NCBI RefSeq assembly: GCF_016642265.1
Contig: NZ_MRXX01000009.1
Location: 1-55,878, forward strand
Origin: Streptococcus lactarius
Lineage (GTDB): Bacteria; Bacillota; Bacilli; Lactobacillales; Streptococcaceae
DNA: 55,878 nucleotides
Reading direction: 5' to 3'
Shown: positions 49,801 through 55,878 of the stretch, one piece after another
How positions within the stretch are numbered: position 1 is the first letter of the stretch
Layout: the number at the start of each line of letters is the position of its first letter
The notes under the pieces: model-generated
The model's database searches: none
What the model was told of the DNA's origin: nothing
Seen by the model: only the letters and a program-made list of their open reading frames with translations
Position numbers and translations under genes: made by a program

Positions 49801-51300
49801 ATAGTGTTTTGAAATAAAGACAGAAGGAATCTTTTTAGCATCACCGTCAATCGCCATTCCAAGGTTGGTTCCTTCTACATTATTGTAGACCAAGGCCCCT
49901 ACAGCACCATGATGGAAAGCATTCGCAATCTTTTCAGAGAAGGTCAATGAACCACGTTGAATGAGGGCTAATTTACCGGTTACATCAACATTTTTGAAGT
50001 CTTCTTCTTTCCCTAGGCCAACCGCTACGTATTCATATTCTTTTCCTTTTTCAAAGTCAGTGTCTGTAGCAGATTTACTGTAATCAAATTTACCATGATC
50101 GGCTTGAGCGTTATCTTCCAAGCCCTTCACTTCAAATACTTCAGAAGTCACGACATTGTTATTGATGGAAGCTACAGAGATAGAATCTTCTACGGTTGAC
50201 GGATTTCCGACTACACCATAGTCTGGATTGTCAGCCGATGGTCTTGAATAACCATTCCCAAAGGTATTACTATTTCCGGCAGAAATCAACACAGAGACAC
50301 CTTTTGCACGTGCCCGTTTGATAGCGTCAATAATATCTGAACCAGCATTCACCATTGAACCAGTTGAAGATCCAAGGCTCATATTGATACTATCCGCTCC
50401 AAGTGCCACCGCATCGTCAATCGCCTTCACATAAAGGGCAGAACCAGTCGTTTTTTGACGATCGGAGAAGACACGCATAAACATCACTTGTGCTTCCGGA
50501 GCTACACCATAGATCTTTTCGCCGTTTGCTGCATCTTTATCAGGGTTCCCTGTTGCAATCCCTGTAACGTGCATCCCATGGGATTCTCTCTCAGCTTCCT
50601 TGATATTATCTGTACCGTCAAAGTAATCGTAAGCGTAGACTACCTTGTCGTTGTACCATTTACCATAATCAATTCCTGCCTTCTTCTTAGCAGCTTCAAT
50701 ATCATTTTGGTTTTTAAACTTAGCTTTTGAAGGATCTGTGATACGAAGAACTTCGTGGTTGACATCCAAACCTGAGTCAATGACAGCAACCACCATTCCT
50801 TCACCCTTGTATCCTTGTTTCCAAGTTTGTGGGACAGTAATGATTTCATCGCTCTCAATACTTTGAGGTTTTTCTGCAGCCTCATGACGGGCAGTCGTTT
50901 CAGAACTTGTAGGAGTCGCTACTTCTGTAGCTTTTTCTACCGGTTTTGCAGCTTCTGCTGATTTTGTTTGTGAAGCATCTGCTCCTTCTTTAGGTGCAGT
51001 CGCCTTTTCAGTTGCAGCTGCCTCTGCAGGAGCAGATTCTGTCTTCTCAGTTACAGCATCTTTAGCAACTGCTGTCTTTTCAACAGTAGCTACACTTGTC
51101 GGTGTTGTTGCTTGCAAATTCTGTTCTTGCGATGGTAGTCCTTGACTAGTAGCTACTAGCTGTGTCTCAGGACTCTTTTGCCCACTTGTTTGTTCTTCTG
51201 CACTTGCTTGTGCAGATCCAAACACCAATACAGACCCCAATAATACTGAAGCCACGCCAAATTTGTATTTTCTTAATGAAAAACGCTCTTGTCTGTTCAT
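46879..51300 (-). CDS. Secreted subtilisin-family (S8) surface protease, PrtA/C5a-peptidase-like
   Basis: The 1473-residue precursor has a YSIRK-like signal (FSLRKYKFGVASVLLGS) cut near residue 34, then an Ala/Glu/Thr-rich propeptide to about 150. The catalytic domain has D175 in VIDSGLD, H241 in SHGMHVTG, oxyanion N343, and S569 in GTSMASPH, with a PA insert at about 430-515. Fn3-like domains follow, then three FIVAR-type helical repeats (about 1290-1460). It ends in a cationic tail (KKKLHGKKPKAAKHHN) with no LPXTG anchor. Relatives cleave host proteins. A VicR-type box lies upstream. Confidence 0.93.
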   Translation of the reverse strand: MNRQERFSLRKYKFGVASVLLGSVLVFGSAQASAEEQTSGQKSPETQLVATSQGLPSQEQNLQATTPTSVATVEKTAVAKDAVTEKTESAPAEAAATEKATAPKEGADASQTKSAEAAKPVEKATEVATPTSSETTARHEAAEKPQSIESDEIITVPQTWKQGYKGEGMVVAVIDSGLDVNHEVLRITDPSKAKFKNQNDIEAAKKKAGIDYGKWYNDKVVYAYDYFDGTDNIKEAERESHGMHVTGIATGNPDKDAANGEKIYGVAPEAQVMFMRVFSDRQKTTGSALYVKAIDDAVALGADSINMSLGSSTGSMVNAGSDIIDAIKRARAKGVSVLISAGNSNTFGNGYSRPSADNPDYGVVGNPSTVEDSISVASINNNVVTSEVFEVKGLEDNAQADHGKFDYSKSATDTDFEKGKEYEYVAVGLGKEEDFKNVDVTGKLALIQRGSLTFSEKIANAFHHGAVGALVYNNVEGTNLGMAIDGDAKKIPSVFISKHYGELLKSGSYKIVFNDKLANRPSPAADQLSDFSSWGVTTDGQLKPDVTAPGGNIFSSLNDNTYGDMSGTSMASPHVAGVAALVKEYLVKNHPELTPEQVSATVKALIMSTAKPHVNKETGVYTSPRQQGAGVVDTAAAVSTDLYVTGDNNYPSVTLGNVEDAFTFDVTVHNISDTDRTLKMLVNTDTDEVKKGKFTLRPRKLTETAWPEVTVKAHSSETVTVKVDTRKFTEELTKEMPNGYFLEGFVRFVDPADDGDVVSLPFMGFKGEFQNLPAVEKPIYDLVREGKNGFYYNVPEDLNIPYNADMSALLTLQNDLLLTQGKRDGRRITVLGIGEKADGTHSLQLDANGNVRIAISPNEDSNKDFVEYKTVALRNLENLHASVFAASDTEHKNPIWEGSSTELRKNFFDGNDKNPRSYTLDSTAWNGTDANGNAVADGVYDYVIRYTPMVPGADEQSTTFKVQVDTQKPVITSGYIRFKDGAQQFVARKAKDVGDGGIQTEKLVYVTPFDDKGTMVQKDNDESGSRALENYHIIKANEDGSFNLPENIDKKNIYYYVEDFAGNVDYISLADLVRDQNSGRVQIAVRDAKTNKDLDTMYVYRIKDSNGHYVSVDKTKNINFLNFGHYTAEIFTYDRTEVKFVSSLSQEFDLTEDNSFQTITFLANTLEYAPVSLLFNQPVSKAATIVLKGADGENFVLPAEKYGKNGFGKTVATGTYTLIATLPTGYELAEDAPKITVVAGRNNVYHIAVLSKVDLLAALNKQTDVTKTALYFNASADKKAAYDQALQAAQTVLTKKLSQEQINQAVAALEAANQALDGKDSNVAALKEAMQAYDAATKTGRYANAKEKVRRDYDRAFQTVALLAVDPTVKQEQIDQALAGFKNAEAKLNGKATDFSSLKKYIKEELKFQAKNAKFLYAAKEDKEAYLVAFKDAQAILSNPGSSQQDVKDALTALKNAKKKLHGKKPKAAKHHN

Positions 51301-51330
51301 AGGAACTCCCCTTTTATTTTAATAGTTCCT

Positions 51331-51336
51331 ATTATA
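51331..51336 (-). promoter_or_regulatory. -10 box of the S8 protease promoter
   Basis: TATAAT on the minus strand has no acceptable -35 at the right spacing, which suggests that an activator is needed. The leader then carries AGGAACT and AGTTCCT, which can pair around the AAGGGGAG ribosome site just before the ATG. Confidence 0.6.
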
Positions 51337-51372
51337 GCGCAAAATTGTCTGAAAATTCATTCAAACTGAAAT

Positions 51373-51389
51373 TGTAACAAAAATGTAAT
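51373..51389 (+). promoter_or_regulatory. VicR/WalR-type box upstream of the S8 protease
   Basis: TGTAAC-AAAAA-TGTAAT is a direct repeat matching TGTWAH-N5-TGTWAH exactly. Its centre is about 57 nt upstream of the predicted start of transcription, a typical activator position. Confidence 0.6.
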
Positions 51390-51514
51390 ATTTACGAATG
51401 TTACTAATTAAAGATTTATTTTCGTTCGTTATCTGGCTATTTTATATGGGAAAGTATTATAGAACGTCTGTTTTAGTTAGAGTGTTAAAATTATTTTATA
51501 CCAAAAAGAATAGC

Positions 51515-51543
51515 AAAAAATCCGAGAGTCCCCTCACTCTCGG
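51515..51543 (-). terminator. Terminator of the aldo/keto reductase gene
   Basis: The stem CCGAGAGT/ACTCTCGG is followed on the minus strand by ATTTTTTG. Confidence 0.85.
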
Positions 51544-51567
51544 AAATGATAATTATCCCACTTTCTC

Positions 51568-52410
51568 TTAAAAATCTTTCTGATCTGGATCCGGTGCACC
51601 TGCTTGAACCGGTAGATTTTTCAGATAGTCGCAATCCTCTTGGGTCAGTTCAAAATCAAAACAATCCAAATTGCCAGCAATTCGTTCTGGAGTCACTGAT
51701 TTTGGCAAAGGAAGAAAACCTTCTTGCAAACTCCAGGCTAAAGCCAGTTGAGCAACCGTCTTCCCATATCTTGTAGCCATTTCTTTTACATGTTTATTTT
51801 GGAACAATTCTCCTTGGCCAAAAGGTCCCCAAGCTTCTAGTAAAATACCCTGTTTACGACTAGCTTCAATGGCCTCTTTTTGGTAAACACCAGGAGAGAG
51901 GCGAATTTGATTCACAGCTGGGATGATCTGAGCTGTTTTTAAGAGGGCTTCCAGATGGTGGGGCAGGAAGTTACTGACCCCAATGGATCGAACCTTGCCA
52001 GCCTTTACCATATCTTCCATTGCCCGCCAAACCTCAGCATTTCTCTCTTTCCAGGCATCCTCCTTACGAAGTGGTTTTGGATTTGGCCAATGAATCAAAT
52101 AAAGATCTACATAGTCAAGGCCAAGTTTTTTCAGGGACTCGTCCAGAGCAGCCTGAGCTTCTTCGTAAGTGTGATTGGTATTCCAGAGTTTGGTCGTTAC
52201 AAATAATTTTTCACGCGAAAGGCCACTATCTCGAATCGCCCGACCAACACTTTCTTCATTCTGATAATAAGCAGCTGTATCAATATGGCGGTACCCCGCT
52301 TTCAAAGCAGCCAAAACTGCTTCATAAGCTTCTTTCCCATCAGCTGCTTTCCATGTTCCAAATCCCAGAACAGGAATCTCTATCCCATTGTTTAAACGAT
52401 AGGTGTTCAT
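51568..52410 (-). CDS. Aldo/keto reductase
   Basis: The 280-residue AKR has the TIM-barrel signature GYRHIDTAAYYQNEESVGRA with catalytic D44 and Y49, Lys in VTTKLWN, His in YLIHWP, and the NADPH-binding SVTPERIAGN near the C-terminus. It resembles the bacterial AKR5-type 2,5-diketogluconate/methylglyoxal reductases; the substrate is unknown. The start overlaps the end of the upstream small gene by 4 nt. Confidence 0.94.
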   Translation of the reverse strand: MNTYRLNNGIEIPVLGFGTWKAADGKEAYEAVLAALKAGYRHIDTAAYYQNEESVGRAIRDSGLSREKLFVTTKLWNTNHTYEEAQAALDESLKKLGLDYVDLYLIHWPNPKPLRKEDAWKERNAEVWRAMEDMVKAGKVRSIGVSNFLPHHLEALLKTAQIIPAVNQIRLSPGVYQKEAIEASRKQGILLEAWGPFGQGELFQNKHVKEMATRYGKTVAQLALAWSLQEGFLPLPKSVTPERIAGNLDCFDFELTQEDCDYLKNLPVQAGAPDPDQKDF

Positions 52411-52625
52411 TTTTTCTTTCCTTTCTTTGATTTTGATTTCTTAGGCCCTCGAAGTTTGAGCTCTGGTTTAAACCGATTTAGTTTCGTTGGCTCCATTTTC
52501 TTGCTATAAAAACTATAAACTAAAAAGGCTCCTCCAACCACCAGGATAAAGGGACTTTTCCTTACCAAACCATAGAGCAAGAAAAAAATTCCCATCGCTA
52601 AAAACCGTAAATCTATTTTCTTCAT
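52407..52625 (-). CDS. Small hypothetical membrane protein with Lys-rich tail
   Basis: The 72-residue protein has two hydrophobic stretches (about 6-21 and 25-41) and a strongly basic tail (KPELKLRGPKKSKSKKGKKK). I do not recognise a family with a known function. The ATGA overlap with the aldo/keto reductase gene supports its being a real, co-translated gene. Confidence 0.7.
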   Translation of the reverse strand: MKKIDLRFLAMGIFFLLYGLVRKSPFILVVGGAFLVYSFYSKKMEPTKLNRFKPELKLRGPKKSKSKKGKKK

Positions 52626-52718
52626 AAATTACCTCACATTTCAGTCTCCATTATAGCATGAAAGGGCTTTATTCACCAACTGTTAAGAGTCCCAAACAAA
52701 GAATACAATTCCTCCCAC

Positions 52719-52753
52719 AAAAACCCCCTTTAGGTCTAAGCCTAAAGAGGGTT
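52719..52753 (-). terminator. nagA terminator
   Basis: The stem CCCTCTTTAGG/CCTAAAGGGGG is followed on the minus strand by five T. Confidence 0.85.
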
Positions 52754-52776
52754 GGACTTTCTATTTCAATCTAGTT

Positions 52777-53928
52777 TCATGCTTGGTAACGTTTGACACC
52801 ATCAAGGTAGGTCGCAACCAGTTCCAAATCCTGATCCAGTACAATAAAGTCAGCATCATAGCCTTCCCGAATTTGTCCACAGACATCGTCAATATGAACG
52901 GATTTTGCAGGATTGAGACTGGCCATCATGACAGCTTCATAAGGATTGGCAATTCCCCATTCTACTACATTTTTCAAGCCATCTTTTAATTTCAATATAG
53001 AACCAGCAAGATTGCCAGTTGATTTCAAACGAGCAGTTCCATCAGCAACTACCACAGGAAATTCACCAAGCATATAGTCTCCATCTGCTAAACCACCAGC
53101 AGTCATACAGTCCGTGATTAAGGCAACATTTTCTTTTCCTTTTTGCTTCATCAAGATATCACAGGCTAAAGGATCTACATGGTGACCATCACAAATCAAT
53201 TCTGCAGTTGTATGTGGCAATTCATACATCGCCCCTACCATTCCGAGTTCACGGTGATTGAGGCCTCGCATACCGTTGTAGGCATGTACCCAAACACTTG
53301 CTCCTGCATCAACCGCTTTCTTAGCTTCTTCAAAGGTCGCATTGGAATGTCCTAGGGCGACTGTCACTCCTTCATCTGTAATGGTCCGGACAAAATCTTC
53401 GACACCCTCACGCTCTGGTGCCAGTGCGATCTTATTCAAAAGACCATGAGAGGCTTTTTGCCAGGCCCGGAATTCCTTCAGACTTGGATCTTTCATATAC
53501 GCTGGGTTTTGAGCCCCCTTGTATTTTTCTGTAAAATAAGGTCCTTCAAAGTAGATACCACGAATTTTAGCACCCGTCGCCTCTTTGTATCGTGCGCCGA
53601 TATTTTCTGTAACAGCCAGTAGTTGTTCATAAGAAGAGGTCAAGGTCGTAGGTAAAAAGCTGGTCACCCCTGTACTCAACAGGCCTTCACTCATGGTATG
53701 AAGGGTCCCTTCAATGTTGTTATCCATAACATCAACGCCACCAAATCCATGGATGTGTGTATCAACAAGACCTGGCGCAATGCTATAGCCAGAATAATCC
53801 AATACTTCTGCACCTTCTGGCAAGTTTTCTATATGCTTTCCGAATTTGCCATCCACAAGTTCCAAATAACCTCCACGACGGACTCCGTGTGGATAATAAA
53901 ATTGATCTGCTTTAATATATGTAGACAT
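52777..53928 (-). CDS. nagA: N-acetylglucosamine-6-phosphate deacetylase
   Basis: The 383-residue amidohydrolase has the metal-binding LVDTHIHGFGGVDVMD, the substrate site VWVHAYNGMRGL, GHSNATFEEA, and catalytic D in LITDCMTAGG. It converts GlcNAc-6-phosphate to GlcN-6-phosphate, feeding amino-sugar use and wall precursor recycling. It is monocistronic, with a cre-like site over its promoter. Confidence 0.97.
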   Translation of the reverse strand: MSTYIKADQFYYPHGVRRGGYLELVDGKFGKHIENLPEGAEVLDYSGYSIAPGLVDTHIHGFGGVDVMDNNIEGTLHTMSEGLLSTGVTSFLPTTLTSSYEQLLAVTENIGARYKEATGAKIRGIYFEGPYFTEKYKGAQNPAYMKDPSLKEFRAWQKASHGLLNKIALAPEREGVEDFVRTITDEGVTVALGHSNATFEEAKKAVDAGASVWVHAYNGMRGLNHRELGMVGAMYELPHTTAELICDGHHVDPLACDILMKQKGKENVALITDCMTAGGLADGDYMLGEFPVVVADGTARLKSTGNLAGSILKLKDGLKNVVEWGIANPYEAVMMASLNPAKSVHIDDVCGQIREGYDADFIVLDQDLELVATYLDGVKRYQA

Positions 53929-53979
53929 AAGAACGTCCTTTCCATTGTAGAAACAAAAGTTCCTTTTTTATTCATACAT

Positions 53980-54008
53980 ATTATAACGCTTTCAGTTTTA
54001 TTTGTAAA
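53980..54008 (-). promoter_or_regulatory. nagA promoter with overlapping cre-like site
   Basis: On the minus strand TTTACA (54003-54008), a 17-nt spacer and TATAAT (53980-53985). TGAAAGCGTTATAA (53981-53994) covers the -10 and its upstream flank and has one mismatch to the cre consensus. Confidence 0.75.
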
Positions 54009-54038
54009 TGGTATAGACCTATTTTTAAAAAAGAATCT

Positions 54039-54070
54039 AAAAAACAGAGTAAGTCAGCTCCTTACTCTGT
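54039..54070 (-). terminator. Terminator of the Na/Pi cotransporter gene
   Basis: A 10-bp stem ACAGAGTAAG/CTTACTCTGT is followed on the minus strand by six T. Confidence 0.85.
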
Positions 54071-54080
54071 TCATCATTCA

Positions 54081-55712
54081 TTAAATTTGTTCCATTTGTA
54101 CTTTTTCAGCAATATTCATGGCATGATCCGCTACTCGTGTATAGTGAGAGATGATATCAATAAAATTGACCCCTGCTTGAGGTGTACATTCTCCCTTGTT
54201 TAAACGAGAAATATGTGTCTTTCTCAATTTCTTTTCAAGTTTTTCAATAGCTTCATGGCGTTGTTGCAATTCAGCTGCCAAGGTTTGGTCATCTTCTTCC
54301 ACACTCCGAAGGGCGTCTTTAACAAAGATCGCTGTCTTTTGGTAGATATCCTCTAATTCAGCCAAGGCATCTGCAGAGAATTCTACTTTCTTGCGAATCA
54401 AATAATCCGTCAAGTTGATTAAAGCTTCTGCGTGATCTCCAATCCGCTCCAAATCCCGTGAAGAATCCAAGATATTGGTCAAGGCTTCACTTTCTTTGGT
54501 ACTCAAGGCTTCACTCGACAGACGAATTAAGTAGCGAGTCAAATCGTCATCGATTGTATTGATCGCTTCTTCTGTCTTATGGCCTTTTTCAGCCATTTTT
54601 TCATTTTGCTGGACAATATAGTCATAAGAGAGGCTGAATGCTTTATCTGCATATCCTCCCAAATGAAGCAATTCTTTTTTAGCATTTCCAAGGGCAATCG
54701 AAGGAGCTTGTTTGATCAAATGTTCATCCAAGTAAAGTGGTTCGTATTTAACAACTTCGTCTTCTCCAGGAATGAGCTTAGTCACCAAAAAGGCAAGGGC
54801 TCCAATAAACGGAAACTGGATGATGGTATTGGTTATATTAAAGGTTCCGTGAGCAAAGGCTATGGTCATTTCTGGAGACAAATGAAGAGTCGTTTCAAAC
54901 CATTGAATCAAAGATGTAAACGGAACAAGGAAGACAAGACAGATAATGGTTCCGATAACATTAAAGGCTACATGGGCACCCGCCACACGTTTGGCCGCAA
55001 TATTCGCTCCCAAGGAAGCAATGATAGCTGTAATGGTTGTTCCGATATTATCACCGAAGAGAACTGGGAGGGCCCCTTTCAGGTCAATCAAATGACTAGC
55101 ATAGAGATTTTGCAAAATACCAATGGTTGCAGAAGAGGCCTGAATCAAAAGAGTTAATCCTGATCCGACAAAGACACCCAAGATAGGACTTTTACTTAAC
55201 TGTACCATATAGTCACGAAAGACTTGCAAATCTTTAAGAGGTTCCATAGCCCCACTCATCAAGTTGAGGGCAAAGAAGATACCACCGACACCAAAAACGA
55301 TTCGTCCAACATTATTAACCAAACGATTTTTGGTAAAGAAGAGACAAACCGCTCCGATAAAGAGCATGGGAAGAGCGTAGTCTCCTAATTTAAAACCAAT
55401 GATAAAGGAGGTAATAGTCGTTCCAATATTGGCCCCCATAACAATACCAATAGCTTGGCGGAGGGTTAGAAGTCCTGCACTCACCAGACCGACCGTAATC
55501 ACTGTAACCCCTGAACTCGACTGAATCAAGGCAGTCATTCCAATCCCTACTAAAACCCCTAGAAAGGGATTACTCGTATATTTATCAATATAGTATCGAA
55601 GTCGATCTCCTGCAGCCTGTTGCAAGCCTTCTCCCATGGTTTTAATACTATAGAGAAAGAGACCCAGGCCTCCCAAAAAGTTAAATACAATTTCCTGCCA
55701 GTTAATCGACAT
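54081..55712 (-). CDS. Na+/phosphate cotransporter family protein with C-terminal PhoU-like domain
   Basis: The 543-residue protein has two Na/Pi-cotransporter repeats marked by TALIQSSSGVTVITVGLVSAG and LLIQASSATIGILQ, within about eight to ten membrane helices (to about residue 310). A PhoU-like helical domain (about 340-540) includes SSRDLERIGDHAEALINL and HYTRVADHAMNIAEKVQ. The architecture matches bacterial NptA/YjbB-type proteins linked to phosphate export or homeostasis. I use the ATG at 55712, with GGAGG seven bases upstream. Confidence 0.93.
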   Translation of the reverse strand: MSINWQEIVFNFLGGLGLFLYSIKTMGEGLQQAAGDRLRYYIDKYTSNPFLGVLVGIGMTALIQSSSGVTVITVGLVSAGLLTLRQAIGIVMGANIGTTITSFIIGFKLGDYALPMLFIGAVCLFFTKNRLVNNVGRIVFGVGGIFFALNLMSGAMEPLKDLQVFRDYMVQLSKSPILGVFVGSGLTLLIQASSATIGILQNLYASHLIDLKGALPVLFGDNIGTTITAIIASLGANIAAKRVAGAHVAFNVIGTIICLVFLVPFTSLIQWFETTLHLSPEMTIAFAHGTFNITNTIIQFPFIGALAFLVTKLIPGEDEVVKYEPLYLDEHLIKQAPSIALGNAKKELLHLGGYADKAFSLSYDYIVQQNEKMAEKGHKTEEAINTIDDDLTRYLIRLSSEALSTKESEALTNILDSSRDLERIGDHAEALINLTDYLIRKKVEFSADALAELEDIYQKTAIFVKDALRSVEEDDQTLAAELQQRHEAIEKLEKKLRKTHISRLNKGECTPQAGVNFIDIISHYTRVADHAMNIAEKVQMEQI

Positions 55713-55756
55713 GTTCATTCCTCCAAATTTGAGATCAGAAATAAAACTCCTTTCCT

Positions 55757-55785
55757 ATTGTAAAGGATAATTTCCAATCACACAA
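55757..55785 (-). promoter_or_regulatory. Promoter of the Na/Pi cotransporter gene
   Basis: On the minus strand TTGTGT (55780-55785), a 17-nt spacer and TACAAT (55757-55762). Beyond it, to the window edge, I see only AT-rich sequence. Confidence 0.65.
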
Positions 55786-55878
55786 GAGATTTCTGTAAAT
55801 TTCTACAATTTTTTGAAACCGTTTTTTCTTTTGGCTCTATTTTTCTGTATGGAGAGACAAAAAAAGAGAGAGTGGGAC

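Noticed and set aside
49420..50730. Several open frames of 70-91 codons opposite the S8 protease
   Set aside because: They are antisense shadows in a long coding region, without ribosome sites, domains or promoters.
55812..55826. cre-like GAAACCGTTTTTTC upstream of the Na/Pi cotransporter
   Set aside because: It has at least two mismatches to the cre consensus in an AT-rich stretch and lies upstream of the promoter. That is too weak to call.

Overview
The window is a piece of the core chromosome of an oral Streptococcus. Supporting signs are comFA/comFC behind a SigX-type cin-box, the gmk-rpoZ-priA-fmt-rsmB-phpP-stkP-liaFSR gene order, mapZ, gpsB, pbp1A, the rsmH-ftsL-pbp2X-mraY block, luxS, and a surface protease with a YSIRK-like signal. 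The protein sequences look like the mitis/sanguinis/parasanguinis part of the genus, but I cannot assign a species from sequence alone. I see no prophage, integrative element, CRISPR array, complete insertion sequence or tRNA gene. This is mostly an ordinary core region, with several unusual intergenic features.

Layout. Bases 1-147 hold the promoter and leader of an rRNA operon that runs leftward off the window. Next come hpf, the competence pair comFA-comFC, a divergent IMPACT-family gene and cysK. From 17.2 kb down to 4.6 kb there is one long leftward series: gmk-rpoZ-priA-fmt-rsmB-phpP-stkP, a terminator, liaF-liaS-liaR, a HAD-cyclophilin fusion and an S1-domain protein. Then come rny and divergent luxS. 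A cell-division group follows: mapZ, a THUMP methyltransferase, RNase P RNA (rnpB), gpsB, ypsA, with recU and pbp1A divergent. A metabolic block follows: pepC, a GNAT acetyltransferase, nadE-pncB, trxB, a DUF4059 protein and a polar amino-acid ABC transporter. After a DEAD-box helicase comes the dcw fragment rsmH-ftsL-pbp2X-mraY. The right part holds a 58-residue membrane protein gene, an amino-acid permease, and a T-box operon encoding a GFA-family protein, GlyQ, GlyS and a DUF896 protein. It ends with a 1473-residue S8 protease, an aldo/keto reductase, nagA and a Na/Pi cotransporter.

How the genes work together. Many genes serve septal wall synthesis and its control. StkP/PhpP set Ser/Thr phosphorylation, and MapZ is a known StkP substrate in pneumococcus. 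GpsB, FtsL, PBP2X, PBP1a, MraY and RsmH are division or wall-synthesis genes, and LiaFSR senses envelope stress. Translation and RNA genes (hpf, the rrn leader, rny, rnpB, rsmB, fmt, glyQS) form the second theme.

The best leads are small. A diverged relic of the glyQ start lies upstream of the real one, with a hairpin-rich insert between, in a T-box operon that also contains a GFA-family gene. A 136-bp element with inverted ends sits between two copies of one terminator hairpin. Three promoters are placed so that the mRNA should be leaderless or nearly so. A VicR/WalR-type box lies upstream of the surface protease. hpf and nagA share identical cre-like sites overlapping their -10 boxes.
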